Source: Neorhizobium galegae
Lineage (GTDB): Bacteria; Pseudomonadota; Alphaproteobacteria; Rhizobiales; Rhizobiaceae
DNA: 64,000 bases
Direction of reading: 5' to 3'
Assembly: GCF_017877135.1 (NCBI RefSeq)
Contig: NZ_JAGIPH010000001.1
Span: 1,302,001 to 1,366,000, forward strand
Below the pieces are notes generated by a model, which worked only from the letters and a program-made list of their open reading frames with translations, searched no databases and had not been told where the DNA came from. Each line of letters opens with the position of its first letter. Positions within the stretch are counted from its first letter, which is position 1. A program made the position numbers and the translations under genes. Of the stretch, positions 53,676-63,999 are shown in pieces.

Positions 53676-55514
53676 TTACGGGGAAGCCTTGAACCACCAG
53701 ATCGTCGGGAAGCCGATGCCGTATTCCGGCAGCGTGTCCGGATGGGTAATCCGGTTCCAGTAGGCGATCTTCGCCTCACCGGAATAAAACAGCGGCATGA
53801 CGAAATGGTTGGCGAGCAGCACCCGGTCGAGTGCATGAACCGCCGCCACCTGTTCGGCGCGGTTGGGCGCCGTGGTGATGAGGCGGATCAGCTGGTCGAT
53901 AGCGGGATCGGCGATGCCAGCATAATTGCGCGAGCCCGGCTGGTTGGCGGAGGTGGAGCCCCAGTAATTGGCCTGCTCGTTGCCGGGGTTCATGGTCTGC
54001 GCCCACACCGCCCAGATCACGTCATAATCGAAGCTTCTGACGCGGTTGACATATTGCGAGGAATCCACCGTACGGATGGTGGCCTCCACGCCAATCTTCT
54101 TGAGGCTTGCCACATAGGGCAGCACGGAGCGTTCCTGCGAGGCGCTGCTGAGCAGGATCTCGAAGGCCATCGGCTGGCCGGTCTTTGCGTTCACCATCCG
54201 GTTGCCCTTCAGCTCCCAGCCGGCGTCCTTGAAGAGGCTGATCGCCTTGCGGAAATTGTCGCGCACCTTTTGCGGATCGCCGCCTACAGGGTTGGTGTAG
54301 GGCGTGGTGAAGACGGAAGCCGGCACCTTGTCCTTCAGTCCGTTCAGGATTTCCAGCTCACGCCCCTCGGGCAGGCCTGAGGAGGCAAGCTCGGTGCCCC
54401 AGAAATAGCTGTCGACGCGCTTTAGCCCACCATAGGCAAGGTTCTTGTTGAGGTCCTCGAAATCGAAGGCATAGTTCAGCGCCTCGCGCACCCGCGCATC
54501 CTTGAACTGGTCGCGGCGCATATTGGGCACCATGGCCTGCATGATGCCGGTGGCGCGGAAGGGGTTGGACAGCGCCTCGCGGATGACCCGTCCGTCCTTG
54601 ACGGCGGCGAAATCATAGCGGGTGGCCCAGCGGCTGGAGCTGTTCTCCTGCTGGTAATCGATGGTGCCGGCGCGGAACGCTTCGAATTCCACGTCGCGGT
54701 CGGCGAAATAGGTGTAGCTGATCGTCTTGAAATTGTTCTGGCCGACATTGATCGGCAGGTCCTTGCCCCAATAATCGTCGCGCCGTTCGTAGCGGACGAC
54801 CGAACCCGGCTGCACGGCGGCGATCTTGTAGGGGCCGGATCCCATCAACGGTTCGAGCGTGGTGCGGGAGATGTCGCGCGGCTTGCCGGCGCTGTCCTTT
54901 CCTTCCCACCAATGCTTCGGCAGGATGGGGAAATCACCGACAATGGCGGGCAGTTCCTTGTTGTTCTTCTCGTCGAAGCGGAAGGTCACCTCGCGCTCGC
55001 CGGTCTTCTCTGCCGCCACCACATGGCGATAGTAACTACCGAACAGGGTGCTGTTTTCCTTGGCCGCATTGAAGCTGAAGATCACGTCTTCCGGCGTTAC
55101 CGGCTCGCCATCGGCCCATTTCGCCTCTGGCCGCAGCCGGAAGCTGACGGAAGACATGTCGTCGGGATAGGACAGCGCCTCCGCAAGCAGGCCGTAGCTC
55201 ACCGACACTTCGTCCTCCGATTGCTTCATCAGCGTATCGAAGACGATTCCGATGCCAACCGCCGGATTGCCGCGGTCGACCAGCGGGTTGAGGCTGTCGA
55301 ACGTGCCTTCCTCGGAAAGCCGCAACTCCCCCGTCTTCGGCGCATCCGCATTGACATAGGGCAGCTGCTTGAAATCCGGGGCAAGTTTTGGCGCCTCCAG
55401 AACGGCGACCGCATGGCGCCAGACCGGTTCCTGCGCAAGCGCCAATCCAGGTTGGCCGGCGATGACGGCTGCCGCAAGCACGAAAAATCCGGTTTTCAGG
55501 CGTGCCAATCTCAT
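53676..55514 (-). CDS. yejA: Peptide-binding periplasmic protein YejA
   Basis: 612 residues from the ATG at 55514 (MRLARLKTGFFVLAAAV), with AAAGGGA upstream and a clear signal peptide ending ALA-QE. Extracellular solute-binding family 5: GTFDSLNPLVDRGN, FRLRPEAKWADGEPVTPEDVIFSF and the later LVIRTV-like lobe. The size and the ALEAPKLAPDFKQLPYVN leader fit YejA rather than DppA. First gene of the operon yejA-yejB-yejE-(TA)-yejF. Confidence 0.93.
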   Translation of the reverse strand: MRLARLKTGFFVLAAAVIAGQPGLALAQEPVWRHAVAVLEAPKLAPDFKQLPYVNADAPKTGELRLSEEGTFDSLNPLVDRGNPAVGIGIVFDTLMKQSEDEVSVSYGLLAEALSYPDDMSSVSFRLRPEAKWADGEPVTPEDVIFSFNAAKENSTLFGSYYRHVVAAEKTGEREVTFRFDEKNNKELPAIVGDFPILPKHWWEGKDSAGKPRDISRTTLEPLMGSGPYKIAAVQPGSVVRYERRDDYWGKDLPINVGQNNFKTISYTYFADRDVEFEAFRAGTIDYQQENSSSRWATRYDFAAVKDGRVIREALSNPFRATGIMQAMVPNMRRDQFKDARVREALNYAFDFEDLNKNLAYGGLKRVDSYFWGTELASSGLPEGRELEILNGLKDKVPASVFTTPYTNPVGGDPQKVRDNFRKAISLFKDAGWELKGNRMVNAKTGQPMAFEILLSSASQERSVLPYVASLKKIGVEATIRTVDSSQYVNRVRSFDYDVIWAVWAQTMNPGNEQANYWGSTSANQPGSRNYAGIADPAIDQLIRLITTAPNRAEQVAAVHALDRVLLANHFVMPLFYSGEAKIAYWNRITHPDTLPEYGIGFPTIWWFKASP

Positions 55515-55710
55515 GCGGTGATCCCTTTGTGGTTGTTCTTGTCCGGCAATGATAGGCAAAACCCGGCCAAAATACAGCCTGCCACGCTCACAAGCTTTTT
55601 ATCGGACCGCCATGCTTGCGCCCTCATCGTGATGCGACGGATTAACGGCTGGCGCAAATCAGTCTAGACTTGTGCCGAAAGCCCCGTTCCCTGCAGGTAT
55701 TTGATCCTTC

Positions 55711-56754
55711 ATGCTGACTGCCGATTTTGCCCGCTGCCGGGCTCTTCTTCTGACCAGCCTTGCCACGCTCGGCCTTGTGACCTCCGGGATGGACTTAAGT
55801 GCCAGAGCCGACCAGCCGGCAAAACAGGCGTTCGGCGCCGTGACGCTTCCGAGCGCTGGCGCGCCGCAGCCGATCGGGTCCTATGCCAAGGGCTGCATTT
55901 CCGGCGCGGTGGCGCTCGGCGACGACGGACCGCACTGGCAGGCCATGCGGATTTCCCGTAACCGTCACTGGGGCATGCCGCAGACGATCTCGCTTCTGGA
56001 GCGCCTCTCGCAGGATGCGGTGCGCATCGGCTGGGGCAGCGGCATCCTGATCGGCGACATGTCGCAGCCGCGGGGCGGGCCGATGGCATCAGGCCATGCC
56101 TCCCATCAGGTGGGCCTCGATGTCGACGTCTGGTTCACGCCGATGCCGGCCAAGCGGCTGACGCGGGAACAGCGCGAAACCATTCCCTTCACCTCCATGC
56201 TGGACAAGAGCCGTTTCCTCACGGTCAACGAACGCCGCTTCACCCCGACGGCCGCCCGCCTTGTGATGACGGCGGCAAGCTATCCGCAGGTGGAGCGCAT
56301 TTTTGTCAATCCGGCCATCAAGAAGAAGCTCTGCGAGGCCTGGACCGGCGACCGTTCGGCGCTTGGCAAGGTGCGCCCGATGTACGGCCATGACGAGCAT
56401 TTCCACATTCGCCTTGCCTGCCCGCCGGGCCTTGCCAGCTGCAAGCCGCAGGCGCCGGTCGCCGCCGGCGACGGCTGCGACAAGTCGCTGGCCTGGTGGT
56501 TCACGCCCGAACCCTGGGCAAAGCCGAAGCCCGATCCCAACCGCAAGCCGCCACCGCCGCCCCGGCCGGTCATGGTTTCGGACCTGCCCAAAGCCTGTGC
56601 GGCCCTTCTGACGGCGCCGGCCTCCACGGCGGCGGCAGCTTACCAGGCTGCTCCGCCCGCGGCCGCTCCCTATCCTGACGGCGAGGATGCGTCGGACGCC
56701 GCCGGCGTGCCGGATGACATGGAGGCGGTTCCGCTGCCACGGGCGCGCCCTTGA
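55711..56754 (+). CDS. mepA: Penicillin-insensitive murein endopeptidase MepA
   Basis: Periplasmic LAS-type metallopeptidase (M74) that cuts peptidoglycan cross-links. 347 residues: signal peptide of about 32 residues; core with PRGGPMASGHASHQVGLDVDVW (His and Asp zinc ligands) and GHDEHFHIRL (His ligands); cysteines in GCISG, LACPPG and DGCDKS suggest disulfides. A Pro-rich linker and an Ala-rich C-terminus of about 90 residues extend beyond the E. coli enzyme. It diverges from yejA. Confidence 0.94.
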   Translation: MLTADFARCRALLLTSLATLGLVTSGMDLSARADQPAKQAFGAVTLPSAGAPQPIGSYAKGCISGAVALGDDGPHWQAMRISRNRHWGMPQTISLLERLSQDAVRIGWGSGILIGDMSQPRGGPMASGHASHQVGLDVDVWFTPMPAKRLTREQRETIPFTSMLDKSRFLTVNERRFTPTAARLVMTAASYPQVERIFVNPAIKKKLCEAWTGDRSALGKVRPMYGHDEHFHIRLACPPGLASCKPQAPVAAGDGCDKSLAWWFTPEPWAKPKPDPNRKPPPPPRPVMVSDLPKACAALLTAPASTAAAAYQAAPPAAAPYPDGEDASDAAGVPDDMEAVPLPRARP

Positions 56755-56865
56755 GGATTGCCGCCAGATCTGGCTTTGCAACGATATAAACGGTTTAATC
56801 CCTTCCCTTCGGGCCGGTCTTCGGTATAGAAATCGCGGCCCGATGGAAATCCGAGGAACGCATCC

Positions 56866-57240
56866 GTGCCGGAAAAGCCCTGCATCGCCCTGATCGCGCA
56901 TGATCAGAAAAAGGATGAGATGGCGCAGTTTGCCAAGCGCCATGAGCAGGCGCTTTTAAAGTTTCGCATCGTGGCGACCGGCACCACCGGCGGGCGCGTT
57001 CTGGAAGCGGCCCCCGGCCTTGACGTGACCCGGCTGAAAAGCGGCCCGCTTGGCGGCGACCAGCAGATCGGCGCGCTGATTGCGACCGGCGAAGTTTCCA
57101 TGCTGATCTTCTTCACCGACCCGCTGACGCCCCTGCCGCACGATGTCGACGTCAAGGCGCTGACACGGCTTGCCACGGTCTACGACATTCCGATGGCGCT
57201 CAACCGGGCGACCGCCGAAAAGCTGATCGATTTCCAGTAA
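56866..57240 (+). CDS. mgsA: Methylglyoxal synthase
   Basis: Converts dihydroxyacetone phosphate to methylglyoxal and phosphate, a bypass that relieves phosphate or sugar-phosphate stress. 124 residues from the GTG at 56866. The phosphate-binding TGTTGG (with [12 protein letters not shown]), [18 protein letters not shown] with the catalytic Asp, and [18 protein letters not shown] are all present. The GTG start follows GAGGAACG. It lies 31 bases before glk, so the two are probably co-transcribed. Confidence 0.94.
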   Translation: MPEKPCIALIAHDQKKDEMAQFAKRHEQALLKFRIVATGTTGGRVLEAAPGLDVTRLKSGPLGGDQQIGALIATGEVSMLIFFTDPLTPLPHDVDVKALTRLATVYDIPMALNRATAEKLIDFQ

Positions 57241-57271
57241 GACCCGCCCACCCGGACGACGGAGCCCTTTG

Positions 57272-58294
57272 ATGGCAAGACCTCAGGACAGTGACAAGCC
57301 CGCCTTCCCGATCCTGATCGGCGATATCGGCGGCACCAATGCGCGCTTCTGGATCCTGACGGATGTGTTTGGCGAACCGCAGCAGTTTCCCAACATCCAC
57401 ACCGCCGATTACGACACCATCGATGCCGCCATTCAGGCCGAAGTGCTGGACAAGACCGCACAGCAGCCAAAATCGGCGATCCTTGCCATCGCCGGCCCGA
57501 TCGAAGGCGACGAGATTCCGCTCACCAATTGCGACTGGGTAGTGCGCCCGAAGCAGCTGATCGACGATCTCGGCTTTTCCGACGTGCTGGTGATCAATGA
57601 TTTCGAGGCGCAGGCGCTGGCAGTTGCCTCGCTACCGGAACACTACCGCGACCCGATCGGCCCGGTCACCACGGCGCCTGTGTTTTCGCGCGTCGTGCTC
57701 GGCCCCGGCACCGGGCTTGGCGTGGCAGGCCTTGTGCATGCGCAGGAAACCTGGTTTCCGGTGCCCGGCGAAGGGGGCCATGTGGATCTCGGCCCGCGCA
57801 GCGACCGCGATTACCAGGTCTTCCCGAATATCGAGCGCATCGAGGGCCGGGTATCGGCGGAACAGATCCTCTGCGGCCGCGGCCTCGTCAATCTTTACCG
57901 CGCCATCTGCATGGCCGACGGCATCGAGCCCGTGCTGTCCATTCCGGCCGACGTGACCGCACACGGCCTTGCAGACAGCAATGCCCAGGCCGCGGAAGCG
58001 CTGCGCCTTTTCGTGACCTATCTCGGCCGCGTTGCCGGCGACATGGCGCTGGTGATGATGGCAAAGGGCGGCGTCTATCTGGCCGGCGGCATTTCGCAAA
58101 AGATCCTGCCTGCGCTGAAGCGGCCGGAATTCAGAGCCGGCTTTGAAGACAAGGCGCCGCATTCAGCGCTGATGAAGCACATCCCAACCTTCGTCGTGAC
58201 CCACCCGCAGGCCGCCCTTGCCGGCCTTGCCTCCTTTGCCCGCACGCCGCAGCATTTCGGCATCGCCACCGAAGGTCGGCGCTGGCGCCGCTGA
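57272..58294 (+). CDS. glk: Glucokinase
   Basis: 340 residues from the ATG at 57272 (preceded by GGAG); a TTG one codon earlier is possible. ROK/hexokinase-like actin fold: phosphate-1 motif [16 protein letters not shown] and LTNCDW (glucose-binding Asn-Asp region), [11 protein letters not shown] (phosphate-2), [10 protein letters not shown] and [17 protein letters not shown] (adenosine motif). It phosphorylates glucose with ATP. Adjacent to mgsA, which makes metabolic sense as a safety valve for upper glycolysis. Confidence 0.95.
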   Translation: MARPQDSDKPAFPILIGDIGGTNARFWILTDVFGEPQQFPNIHTADYDTIDAAIQAEVLDKTAQQPKSAILAIAGPIEGDEIPLTNCDWVVRPKQLIDDLGFSDVLVINDFEAQALAVASLPEHYRDPIGPVTTAPVFSRVVLGPGTGLGVAGLVHAQETWFPVPGEGGHVDLGPRSDRDYQVFPNIERIEGRVSAEQILCGRGLVNLYRAICMADGIEPVLSIPADVTAHGLADSNAQAAEALRLFVTYLGRVAGDMALVMMAKGGVYLAGGISQKILPALKRPEFRAGFEDKAPHSALMKHIPTFVVTHPQAALAGLASFARTPQHFGIATEGRRWRR

Positions 58295-58495
58295 TGCCGG
58301 GAAAGACCGGAATGCAACAGGCGCCGGGAATCGTGGCCGGGCGCTAGCCAAGAATGCCGTGACTGGTTAAGACCGCGACAGGTTATGACCCCGGGCGTGG
58401 CATGAAGCTGCGCCTCTATCTCTTCGATTTACGCAAGTCCGGATACAAAGCCGCTCACGCACTTTTGGCTCGGACATGCTCTGGATGGGAACGTC

Positions 58496-60283
58496 TTGTT
58501 GGAAGCAGTCGATACAGCCACGCAACGCAAGCCCCATGTCGATTCCGGCACCGTCACCAGCGTGCTTCGGCGCATCATTGCGGAAAACGGTCGTGAGCAT
58601 GTGCGCGGTTATGCCTTTGCAATCCTGTGCCTGGTGGTCGTTGCCCTGTCGACGGCATTTACCGCCTGGATCATGGAATCCGTCGTCAACGAGGCCTTCG
58701 CCAACAAGCGCGCCGATCTCGTCTGGATGATCTGCGGTGCCATCTTCATCGCCTTCGTGCTGCGCGGCCTTGCCACCTACGGGCAGGCGGTCACCCTGTC
58801 GAAGATCGGCAACAATATCGTCGCCGAATACCAGAAGCGCCTCTATACGCATCTCATGAAGCTGTCGGTCGGCTTCTTCAGCGAATCCCGCTCGGCGCAT
58901 CTGGCCGCCCAGATCAGCCAGAACGTCAACGGCATCCGCGACGTGCTGAACCTCACCGTCACCTCCACCGCGCGTGATTTCCTGACGCTGATCTCGCTGA
59001 TCGGCGTCATGGTCAGCAAGGATCCGGTGCTGTCGCTGATCGTCTTCGGCGTTGCCCCGCCGCTTCTTTATGCGCTGCGCTATGTGTCGAAGCGCCTGCG
59101 CAGCGCCACCCGCGAATCGGTAGAGCTGAACAGCCATGTCGTGGGCGCCATGCAGGAGACGATCCAGGGCATTTCCATCGTCAAGGCGTTCACGATGGAA
59201 GCCCAGCTGAGCAACAAGGTGAACGGCATTATCGGCGACGCCGAAAACCGCGCCAACCGCATTGCCCGCCTGTCGGAGCGCACCTCGCCGCTCACCGAAA
59301 CCTTTGCCGGGCTCGCGATCTCCAGTGTTCTCGCCTATGCGGCCTTCCGCTCGATCTATGACGGCGTGCCGCCGGGCGCCTTCTTTGCCTTCGTGGCCGC
59401 ACTTTTGATGGCCTATGATCCGGCCCGCCGGCTTGCCAAGCTGCAGGTGCAGATGGAGCGCGCCGTCGTCAATGCCCGCATGATCTACACCATCCTTGAC
59501 CTGCAGCCGCAGCAGCGCGAACGCCCCGGCGCCAAGGATCTCGTCGTCACGAACGCGACGATCGAACTGAAGGGCGTCAGCTTCCGCTATGGCAATGGCG
59601 ACAACATCCTGAAGACGGTCGATATTGTTGCCGAAGGCGGCAAGACGACGGCGCTTGTCGGCCCCTCCGGCGCCGGCAAATCGACGATCATCTCGCTCAT
59701 CCCGCGCTTCTATGATCCGGCCGAGGGGGCGATCCTGATCGACGGGCAGGACATATCGCACGTCACCAAGGCGTCGCTGCGCCATCACCTCGCCTATGTC
59801 TCGCAGCAGCCCTACCTCTTCGAAGGCACCATCCGCGACAACATCCGCTACGGCCGCCCGGAAGCGACGGATGCGGATGTGGAAGAGGCGGCGCGCCTAG
59901 CCTATGCCCATGATTTCATCCTCGCCCAGCCGCAAGGCTATGACACCCCGGTCGGCGAAAACGGCGTGACGCTGTCCGGCGGCCAGCGCCAGCGCCTGTC
60001 GATTGCCCGCGCGCTGGTGCGCAATGCCCCCATTCTTCTCCTCGACGAGGCAACTTCGGCGCTCGACAACGAATCGGAAGCCGCCGTCCAGAAGGCGCTC
60101 GATACCGCTATGAACGGTCGCACCGTGGTCGTCGTCGCCCACCGCCTGTCGACGGTCGTCAAGGCCGACAAGATCGTCGTGATGGCGGAAGGCCGGGTGG
60201 TGGAAGAGGGCGATCATGAAAGCCTTGCGCGACGTCCGGACGGGCTTTACGCTCGCCTCAACAACCTTCACACGCCCATCTGA
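58496..60283 (+). CDS. MsbA-type ABC exporter (TMD-NBD fusion)
   Basis: 595 residues. Transmembrane domain (about 40-330) followed by an intact nucleotide-binding domain: Walker [38 protein letters not shown], Walker [12 protein letters not shown] and H-loop VVVAHRLS. It is a half-transporter acting as a homodimer, probably exporting lipids, glycolipids or drugs. The only start in frame before the conserved region is TTG (58496, after GGGAAC) or rare codons; I accept the TTG with some doubt. An interesting contrast to the degenerate ABC protein at 28783. Confidence 0.88.
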   Translation: MLEAVDTATQRKPHVDSGTVTSVLRRIIAENGREHVRGYAFAILCLVVVALSTAFTAWIMESVVNEAFANKRADLVWMICGAIFIAFVLRGLATYGQAVTLSKIGNNIVAEYQKRLYTHLMKLSVGFFSESRSAHLAAQISQNVNGIRDVLNLTVTSTARDFLTLISLIGVMVSKDPVLSLIVFGVAPPLLYALRYVSKRLRSATRESVELNSHVVGAMQETIQGISIVKAFTMEAQLSNKVNGIIGDAENRANRIARLSERTSPLTETFAGLAISSVLAYAAFRSIYDGVPPGAFFAFVAALLMAYDPARRLAKLQVQMERAVVNARMIYTILDLQPQQRERPGAKDLVVTNATIELKGVSFRYGNGDNILKTVDIVAEGGKTTALVGPSGAGKSTIISLIPRFYDPAEGAILIDGQDISHVTKASLRHHLAYVSQQPYLFEGTIRDNIRYGRPEATDADVEEAARLAYAHDFILAQPQGYDTPVGENGVTLSGGQRQRLSIARALVRNAPILLLDEATSALDNESEAAVQKALDTAMNGRTVVVVAHRLSTVVKADKIVVMAEGRVVEEGDHESLARRPDGLYARLNNLHTPI

Positions 60284-60318
60284 CGGGCGCCCCACATCAA
60301 ACGGAGCCGAATTTCCGC

Positions 60319-61140
60319 ATGAGCGAGCATGACATGAAACTGGTGGTCGTGGGCGCGGCCGGACGCATGGGGCAGACCATTATCCGCGTCATCCAGGACA
60401 TGCCGGGGGTCAAACTGCATGCGGCAGTGGAGCGGGATGCTTCGCCCTTCATCGGCAAGGATGCCGGCGAACTGGCTGGCGCCGGTTTTCTCGGCGTTCC
60501 CGTGACCTCCGATCCGCTGGCCGCCTTTCTTCATGCAGACGGCGTCATCGATTTCACCTCTCCTGCTGGAAGCGTGGAATTTTCGGGCCTTGCCGCCCAG
60601 GCGCGCATCGTCCACGTCATCGGCACCACCGGTTGCTCCGAAGCCGATGAGGAAAAATTTGCCGCCGCCGCCCGTCATGCCCGTGTCGTCAAATCCGGCA
60701 ATATGAGCCTAGGCGTCAATCTTCTGGGCGTCCTGGTGGAAAAGGCGGCCAAGGCGCTGCCGGCCGCCGGCTGGGATATCGAGGTGCTCGAAATGCATCA
60801 CAAGCACAAGGTGGATGCGCCCTCCGGCACGGCCCTTCTTCTGGGCCAGGCGGCGGCCAAGGGGCGCGACATCGACCTCAAGACGCAGTCCGTTCGGGTG
60901 CGCGATGGCCATACCGGCGCGCGCGAAACCGGCACGATCGGCTTTGCGACACTGCGCGGCGGTTCGGTGATCGGTGAGCATTCTGTCATCCTCGCTGGCG
61001 AAGGCGAACTGGTGACACTCTCCCATTCGGCGCTCGACCGGTCGATCTTTGCCCGCGGCGCCGTGTCGGCAGCCCTTTGGGCCCGGGCTCAAAAACCCGG
61101 CTTCTATTCCATGCTCGACGTTCTCGGGCTTTCTGACTGA
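60319..61140 (+). CDS. dapB: 4-Hydroxy-tetrahydrodipicolinate reductase
   Basis: Lysine and meso-diaminopimelate biosynthesis. 273 residues. The NAD(P)-binding loop [12 protein letters not shown] near the start, [19 protein letters not shown], the active-site block [19 protein letters not shown] with catalytic His-His and Lys, and the C-terminal [13 protein letters not shown] are all visible. An internal ATG at codon 6 (MKLVV) is an alternative start. 23 bases before gpmA. Confidence 0.96.
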   Translation: MSEHDMKLVVVGAAGRMGQTIIRVIQDMPGVKLHAAVERDASPFIGKDAGELAGAGFLGVPVTSDPLAAFLHADGVIDFTSPAGSVEFSGLAAQARIVHVIGTTGCSEADEEKFAAAARHARVVKSGNMSLGVNLLGVLVEKAAKALPAAGWDIEVLEMHHKHKVDAPSGTALLLGQAAAKGRDIDLKTQSVRVRDGHTGARETGTIGFATLRGGSVIGEHSVILAGEGELVTLSHSALDRSIFARGAVSAALWARAQKPGFYSMLDVLGLSD

Positions 61141-61163
61141 TCTCAACATTCCTGGAGGATTAC

Positions 61164-61799
61164 ATGAGCGGAACACTCGTCCTTGTTCGTCACGGCCAGA
61201 GCGACTGGAACCTCAAGAACCTGTTTACCGGCTGGAAAGACCCGGAACTGACAGAGCTTGGCGTGGAAGAGGCCACCACCGGCGGCAAGGCGCTGGCCGA
61301 TACCGGCATCAAGTTCGATATCGCCTTCACCTCGGTTCTGAAGCGCGCGCAGGAAACCTGCCGCATCGTTCTCGACAAGGTCGGCCAGCCCGACCTTCAG
61401 ACCATCCGCGACCAGGCGCTCAACGAGCGTGATTACGGCGATCTTTCCGGTCTCAACAAGGATGATGCGCGCGCCAAGTGGGGTGAGGAACAGGTGCATA
61501 TCTGGCGCCGGTCCTACGACATCCCGCCACCCGGCGGCGAAAGCCTGCGCGACACCGGCGCACGCGTCTGGCCCTACTACCTCACCGAAATCCTGCCCCG
61601 CGTGCTGCGCGGCGAAAAGGTTCTGGTGGCAGCACACGGCAATTCGCTGCGCTCGCTGGTGATGGTTCTTGACCGGCTTTCGAAGGAAGAAATCCTGAAG
61701 CTCAACCTCGCGACCGGCGTGCCGATGGTCTACACGCTGAACGCCGATTCGACCGTGGCGTCGAAGGTTGTTCTGGGCGATATGTCCGGCGCCCACTGA
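61164..61799 (+). CDS. gpmA: 2,3-Bisphosphoglycerate-dependent phosphoglycerate mutase
   Basis: Interconverts 3- and 2-phosphoglycerate. 211 residues, the short alphaproteobacterial form. Phosphohistidine motif [43 protein letters not shown] and second histidine [10 protein letters not shown] are present. A strong GGAGGA precedes the ATG by 6 bases. It probably shares a transcript with dapB and ends at a good terminator. Confidence 0.96.
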   Translation: MSGTLVLVRHGQSDWNLKNLFTGWKDPELTELGVEEATTGGKALADTGIKFDIAFTSVLKRAQETCRIVLDKVGQPDLQTIRDQALNERDYGDLSGLNKDDARAKWGEEQVHIWRRSYDIPPPGGESLRDTGARVWPYYLTEILPRVLRGEKVLVAAHGNSLRSLVMVLDRLSKEEILKLNLATGVPMVYTLNADSTVASKVVLGDMSGAH

Positions 61800-61821
61800 G
61801 CCGCCCGGTTCTGACATTTCG

Positions 61822-61855
61822 AAGCGCTGCCGGCCTCCGGCGGCGCTTTATCTTT
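61822..61855 (+). terminator. Terminator after gpmA
   Basis: AAGCGC-T-GCCGG (61822-61833) pairs with CCGGC-G-GCGCTT (61837-61848) over 12 positions with one wobble, then TATCTTTT. It also faces the end of the 27-codon minus-strand ORF. Confidence 0.85.
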
Positions 61856-61863
61856 TCCAAGAC

Positions 61864-61947
61864 TTACTTGGCGTACCAGTAGGCGCTCAAAAGACCGCTT
61901 GCGGCAAAAACCGAGAGGAAAGTGGTGATGAGAATGCTCGTTTCCAT
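61864..61947 (-). CDS. 27-residue putative small membrane protein
   Basis: Short minus-strand ORF with ATG at 61947 and TAA at 61864-61866. Its product, METSILITTFL through GLLSAYWYAK, is a single hydrophobic helix with an aromatic/basic C-terminal end (YWYAK), as in small regulatory membrane peptides. It has an unusually good Shine-Dalgarno (AGGAG, about 9 bases upstream) and lies in an otherwise empty region between gpmA and the phosphonate genes. No homologue is known to me; the call rests on start, ribosome-binding site, length and helix. Confidence 0.6.
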   Translation of the reverse strand: METSILITTFLSVFAASGLLSAYWYAK

Positions 61948-62131
61948 TGACCTGTCTCCTGTCTTTCAAGGTTGTCCTGTCTTCTTTGTTGCAAGGTGAA
62001 CGCGCCAAAAGCGAATTTGGTTGCGAGGTCGTGGCACGGCGGGAGCAAAGGCCCGTCTTTGACATGCTTGCGTCACAGCTTTCCGCTAGCAGCAGGCACG
62101 CGATCCGTTAGACTTTCCCGCAGCAACAGAA

Positions 62132-62863
62132 GTGATTCCCCCGCCCGTGCGTTACGCCGTCTATTTCACGCCTCCCCAGGATGACCCGTTGACCCGCGCC
62201 GCCGTTGCATGGCTTGGACGCGATGCCTTTGCCGGCCCCGCGATGACACCGCCTTCCGATGCAGGCATGGCGCTTTCCGATTGGGAGGCGCTGACGGCCG
62301 ATCCGCGCCGCTATGGCTTTCATGCGACTCTGAAAGCGCCCTTCACGCTCGCCGAAGGCTGCAGCCCGGCAGACCTTGAAGCAGCCTTCGAACGTTTTTG
62401 CGCGCAAGCGGCGCCGGTCGTCATCCCGAAGCTGGTGCTTGCGCAACTTGGTCCTTTCTTTGCCCTGGTGCCCGAGATCGGATCGTCAGAGAGCGTGGAT
62501 AACCTCTGCGCGGCCGTGGTCGAGGCGTTCGAGCCGTTTCGCGCAGCGCTTTCGCCGGAAGACATTGCACGGCGTCGCCCCGAGCGACTGACGGAGCGGC
62601 AGCGCGCCCATCTCGATCGCTGGGGCTATCCGTATGTCTTTGATGAATTCCGCTTTCACATGACGCTGACCGGCCCCGTTGCCGAAGCAGATCAACCGCG
62701 CATGCGCGATCTTCTCACAGAACGTTTTTCAGCCTTCACCGACCGCCCCCTGCCCGTTTCCCATCTCGGCCTGTCGGTCGAACCGGAACGCGGCGCCGCC
62801 TTTGCCATTGCGCGCCTTGCGCCGTTGTCCGGCAAGGCGAACACCGGAGAGACCATCGCATGA
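62132..62863 (+). CDS. DUF1045 phosphonate-metabolism protein, 2H-phosphoesterase fold
   Basis: 243 residues if the GTG at 62132 is used; a GTG at 62147 is nearly as good, and neither has a clear ribosome-binding site. Two HxTL motifs, YGFHATLKAPF and FRFHMTLTGPV, mark the 2H phosphoesterase superfamily to which DUF1045 belongs. In rhizobia this gene accompanies the C-P lyase cluster. It may hydrolyse a cyclic or ribosyl phosphate intermediate, but that is inference. It overlaps phnM by 4 bases. Confidence 0.85.
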   Translation: MIPPPVRYAVYFTPPQDDPLTRAAVAWLGRDAFAGPAMTPPSDAGMALSDWEALTADPRRYGFHATLKAPFTLAEGCSPADLEAAFERFCAQAAPVVIPKLVLAQLGPFFALVPEIGSSESVDNLCAAVVEAFEPFRAALSPEDIARRRPERLTERQRAHLDRWGYPYVFDEFRFHMTLTGPVAEADQPRMRDLLTERFSAFTDRPLPVSHLGLSVEPERGAAFAIARLAPLSGKANTGETIA

Positions 62864-63999
62864 GCCACGAACTGATCCTGACCAATGCCCGCGTGGTGCT
62901 TGAAGACCAGATGCTGGACGGCACCGTTCAGGTCAAAGGCGGCCTGATTGCCGATATCAGCGAAGGCCGCACGACAATCGGCGAGGACATGGATGGCGAC
63001 TACCTGATCCCGGGTCTGGTGGAACTGCACACCGACCATCTGGAGACCCATTATTCGCCCCGTCCCGGCGTGCGTTGGGACACGACCTCGGCCATCCAGT
63101 CGCATGACGCGCAGATCGCCACCTCCGGCATTACCACGGTGCTCGACTGCCTGCGGCTGGGCTCGGATGAAGACAGCGGTTTTGCGCGTGGCGACATGCG
63201 CGCCCTGGCCGATGCCATTGCGGCCGCCGACGCGGCCGGACGCTTGCGGGCCGACCACCTGATCCACCTGCGCTGCGAGGTTCCCTGCGCCGACGTGCTG
63301 GAACAGTTTTCCGATTTCGAGGGTGATCCCCGGGTCCGGCTTGCCTCGCTGATGGATCATGCGCCCGGCCAGCGACAGTTCCAGTCGCTCGACCAGTATA
63401 TCTTCTTCTACAAGAAGAAGCGCGGCATGACGGACGAGGCCTTTGATGCCTTTATCGAACGGCGCATGGCCGCATCGGCGCAGTATTCCGCGCCCCACCG
63501 CGATGCGATTGCCGCCCGCTGTGCGGCGCTTGGCATTACCGTTGCAAGCCATGACGACGCGACGCTTGCGCATGTGGCCGAAGCGGAAGGCCACGGTGTG
63601 CGCCTTGCGGAGTTTCCGACAAGCGAAGCTGCGGCCAAGGCTTCGCATGCGGCCGGCATGAGCGTGCTGATGGGCGCGCCGAATGTCGTGCGCGGACAGT
63701 CGCATTCCGGAAATATCGCCGCGCGCGATCTGGCAGAGCTCGGCGTTCTCGATGTCCTGTCGTCCGATTATGTGCCGTTCAGCCTGCTGCACGCGCCCTT
63801 TATCCTTGCCGACACGGTGGAGGGGCTTAGCCTGCCGCAGGCGATTGCCATGGTGAGCGCGACGCCGGCCAGAACCGTCAACCTCAACGATCGCGGCCGA
63901 ATCGCAGCCGGACTTCGGGCAGATCTCGTGCGCGTGCATCGCAGCCATGGCGTGCCGATCACCCGCGCCGTATGGCGCAGCGGCCGGCGGGTTGCCTGA
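62860..63999 (+). CDS. phnM: Ribose 1-methylphosphonate 5-triphosphate diphosphatase PhnM
   Basis: 379 residues, complete at the right edge (stop at 63997-63999). Amidohydrolase superfamily: LIPGLVELHTDHLETH with the HxD-like metal motif, FYKKKRGMTDEAF, ITVASHDDATLAHV, MGAPNVVRGQSHSGNIAA and DVLSSDYVPFSLLHA. It removes pyrophosphate from the C-P lyase pathway intermediate. Start overlaps the DUF1045 gene. The rest of the phn cluster (phnG-L, phnN) is not in the window, so it may continue to the right. Confidence 0.95.
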   Translation: MSHELILTNARVVLEDQMLDGTVQVKGGLIADISEGRTTIGEDMDGDYLIPGLVELHTDHLETHYSPRPGVRWDTTSAIQSHDAQIATSGITTVLDCLRLGSDEDSGFARGDMRALADAIAAADAAGRLRADHLIHLRCEVPCADVLEQFSDFEGDPRVRLASLMDHAPGQRQFQSLDQYIFFYKKKRGMTDEAFDAFIERRMAASAQYSAPHRDAIAARCAALGITVASHDDATLAHVAEAEGHGVRLAEFPTSEAAAKASHAAGMSVLMGAPNVVRGQSHSGNIAARDLAELGVLDVLSSDYVPFSLLHAPFILADTVEGLSLPQAIAMVSATPARTVNLNDRGRIAAGLRADLVRVHRSHGVPITRAVWRSGRRVA

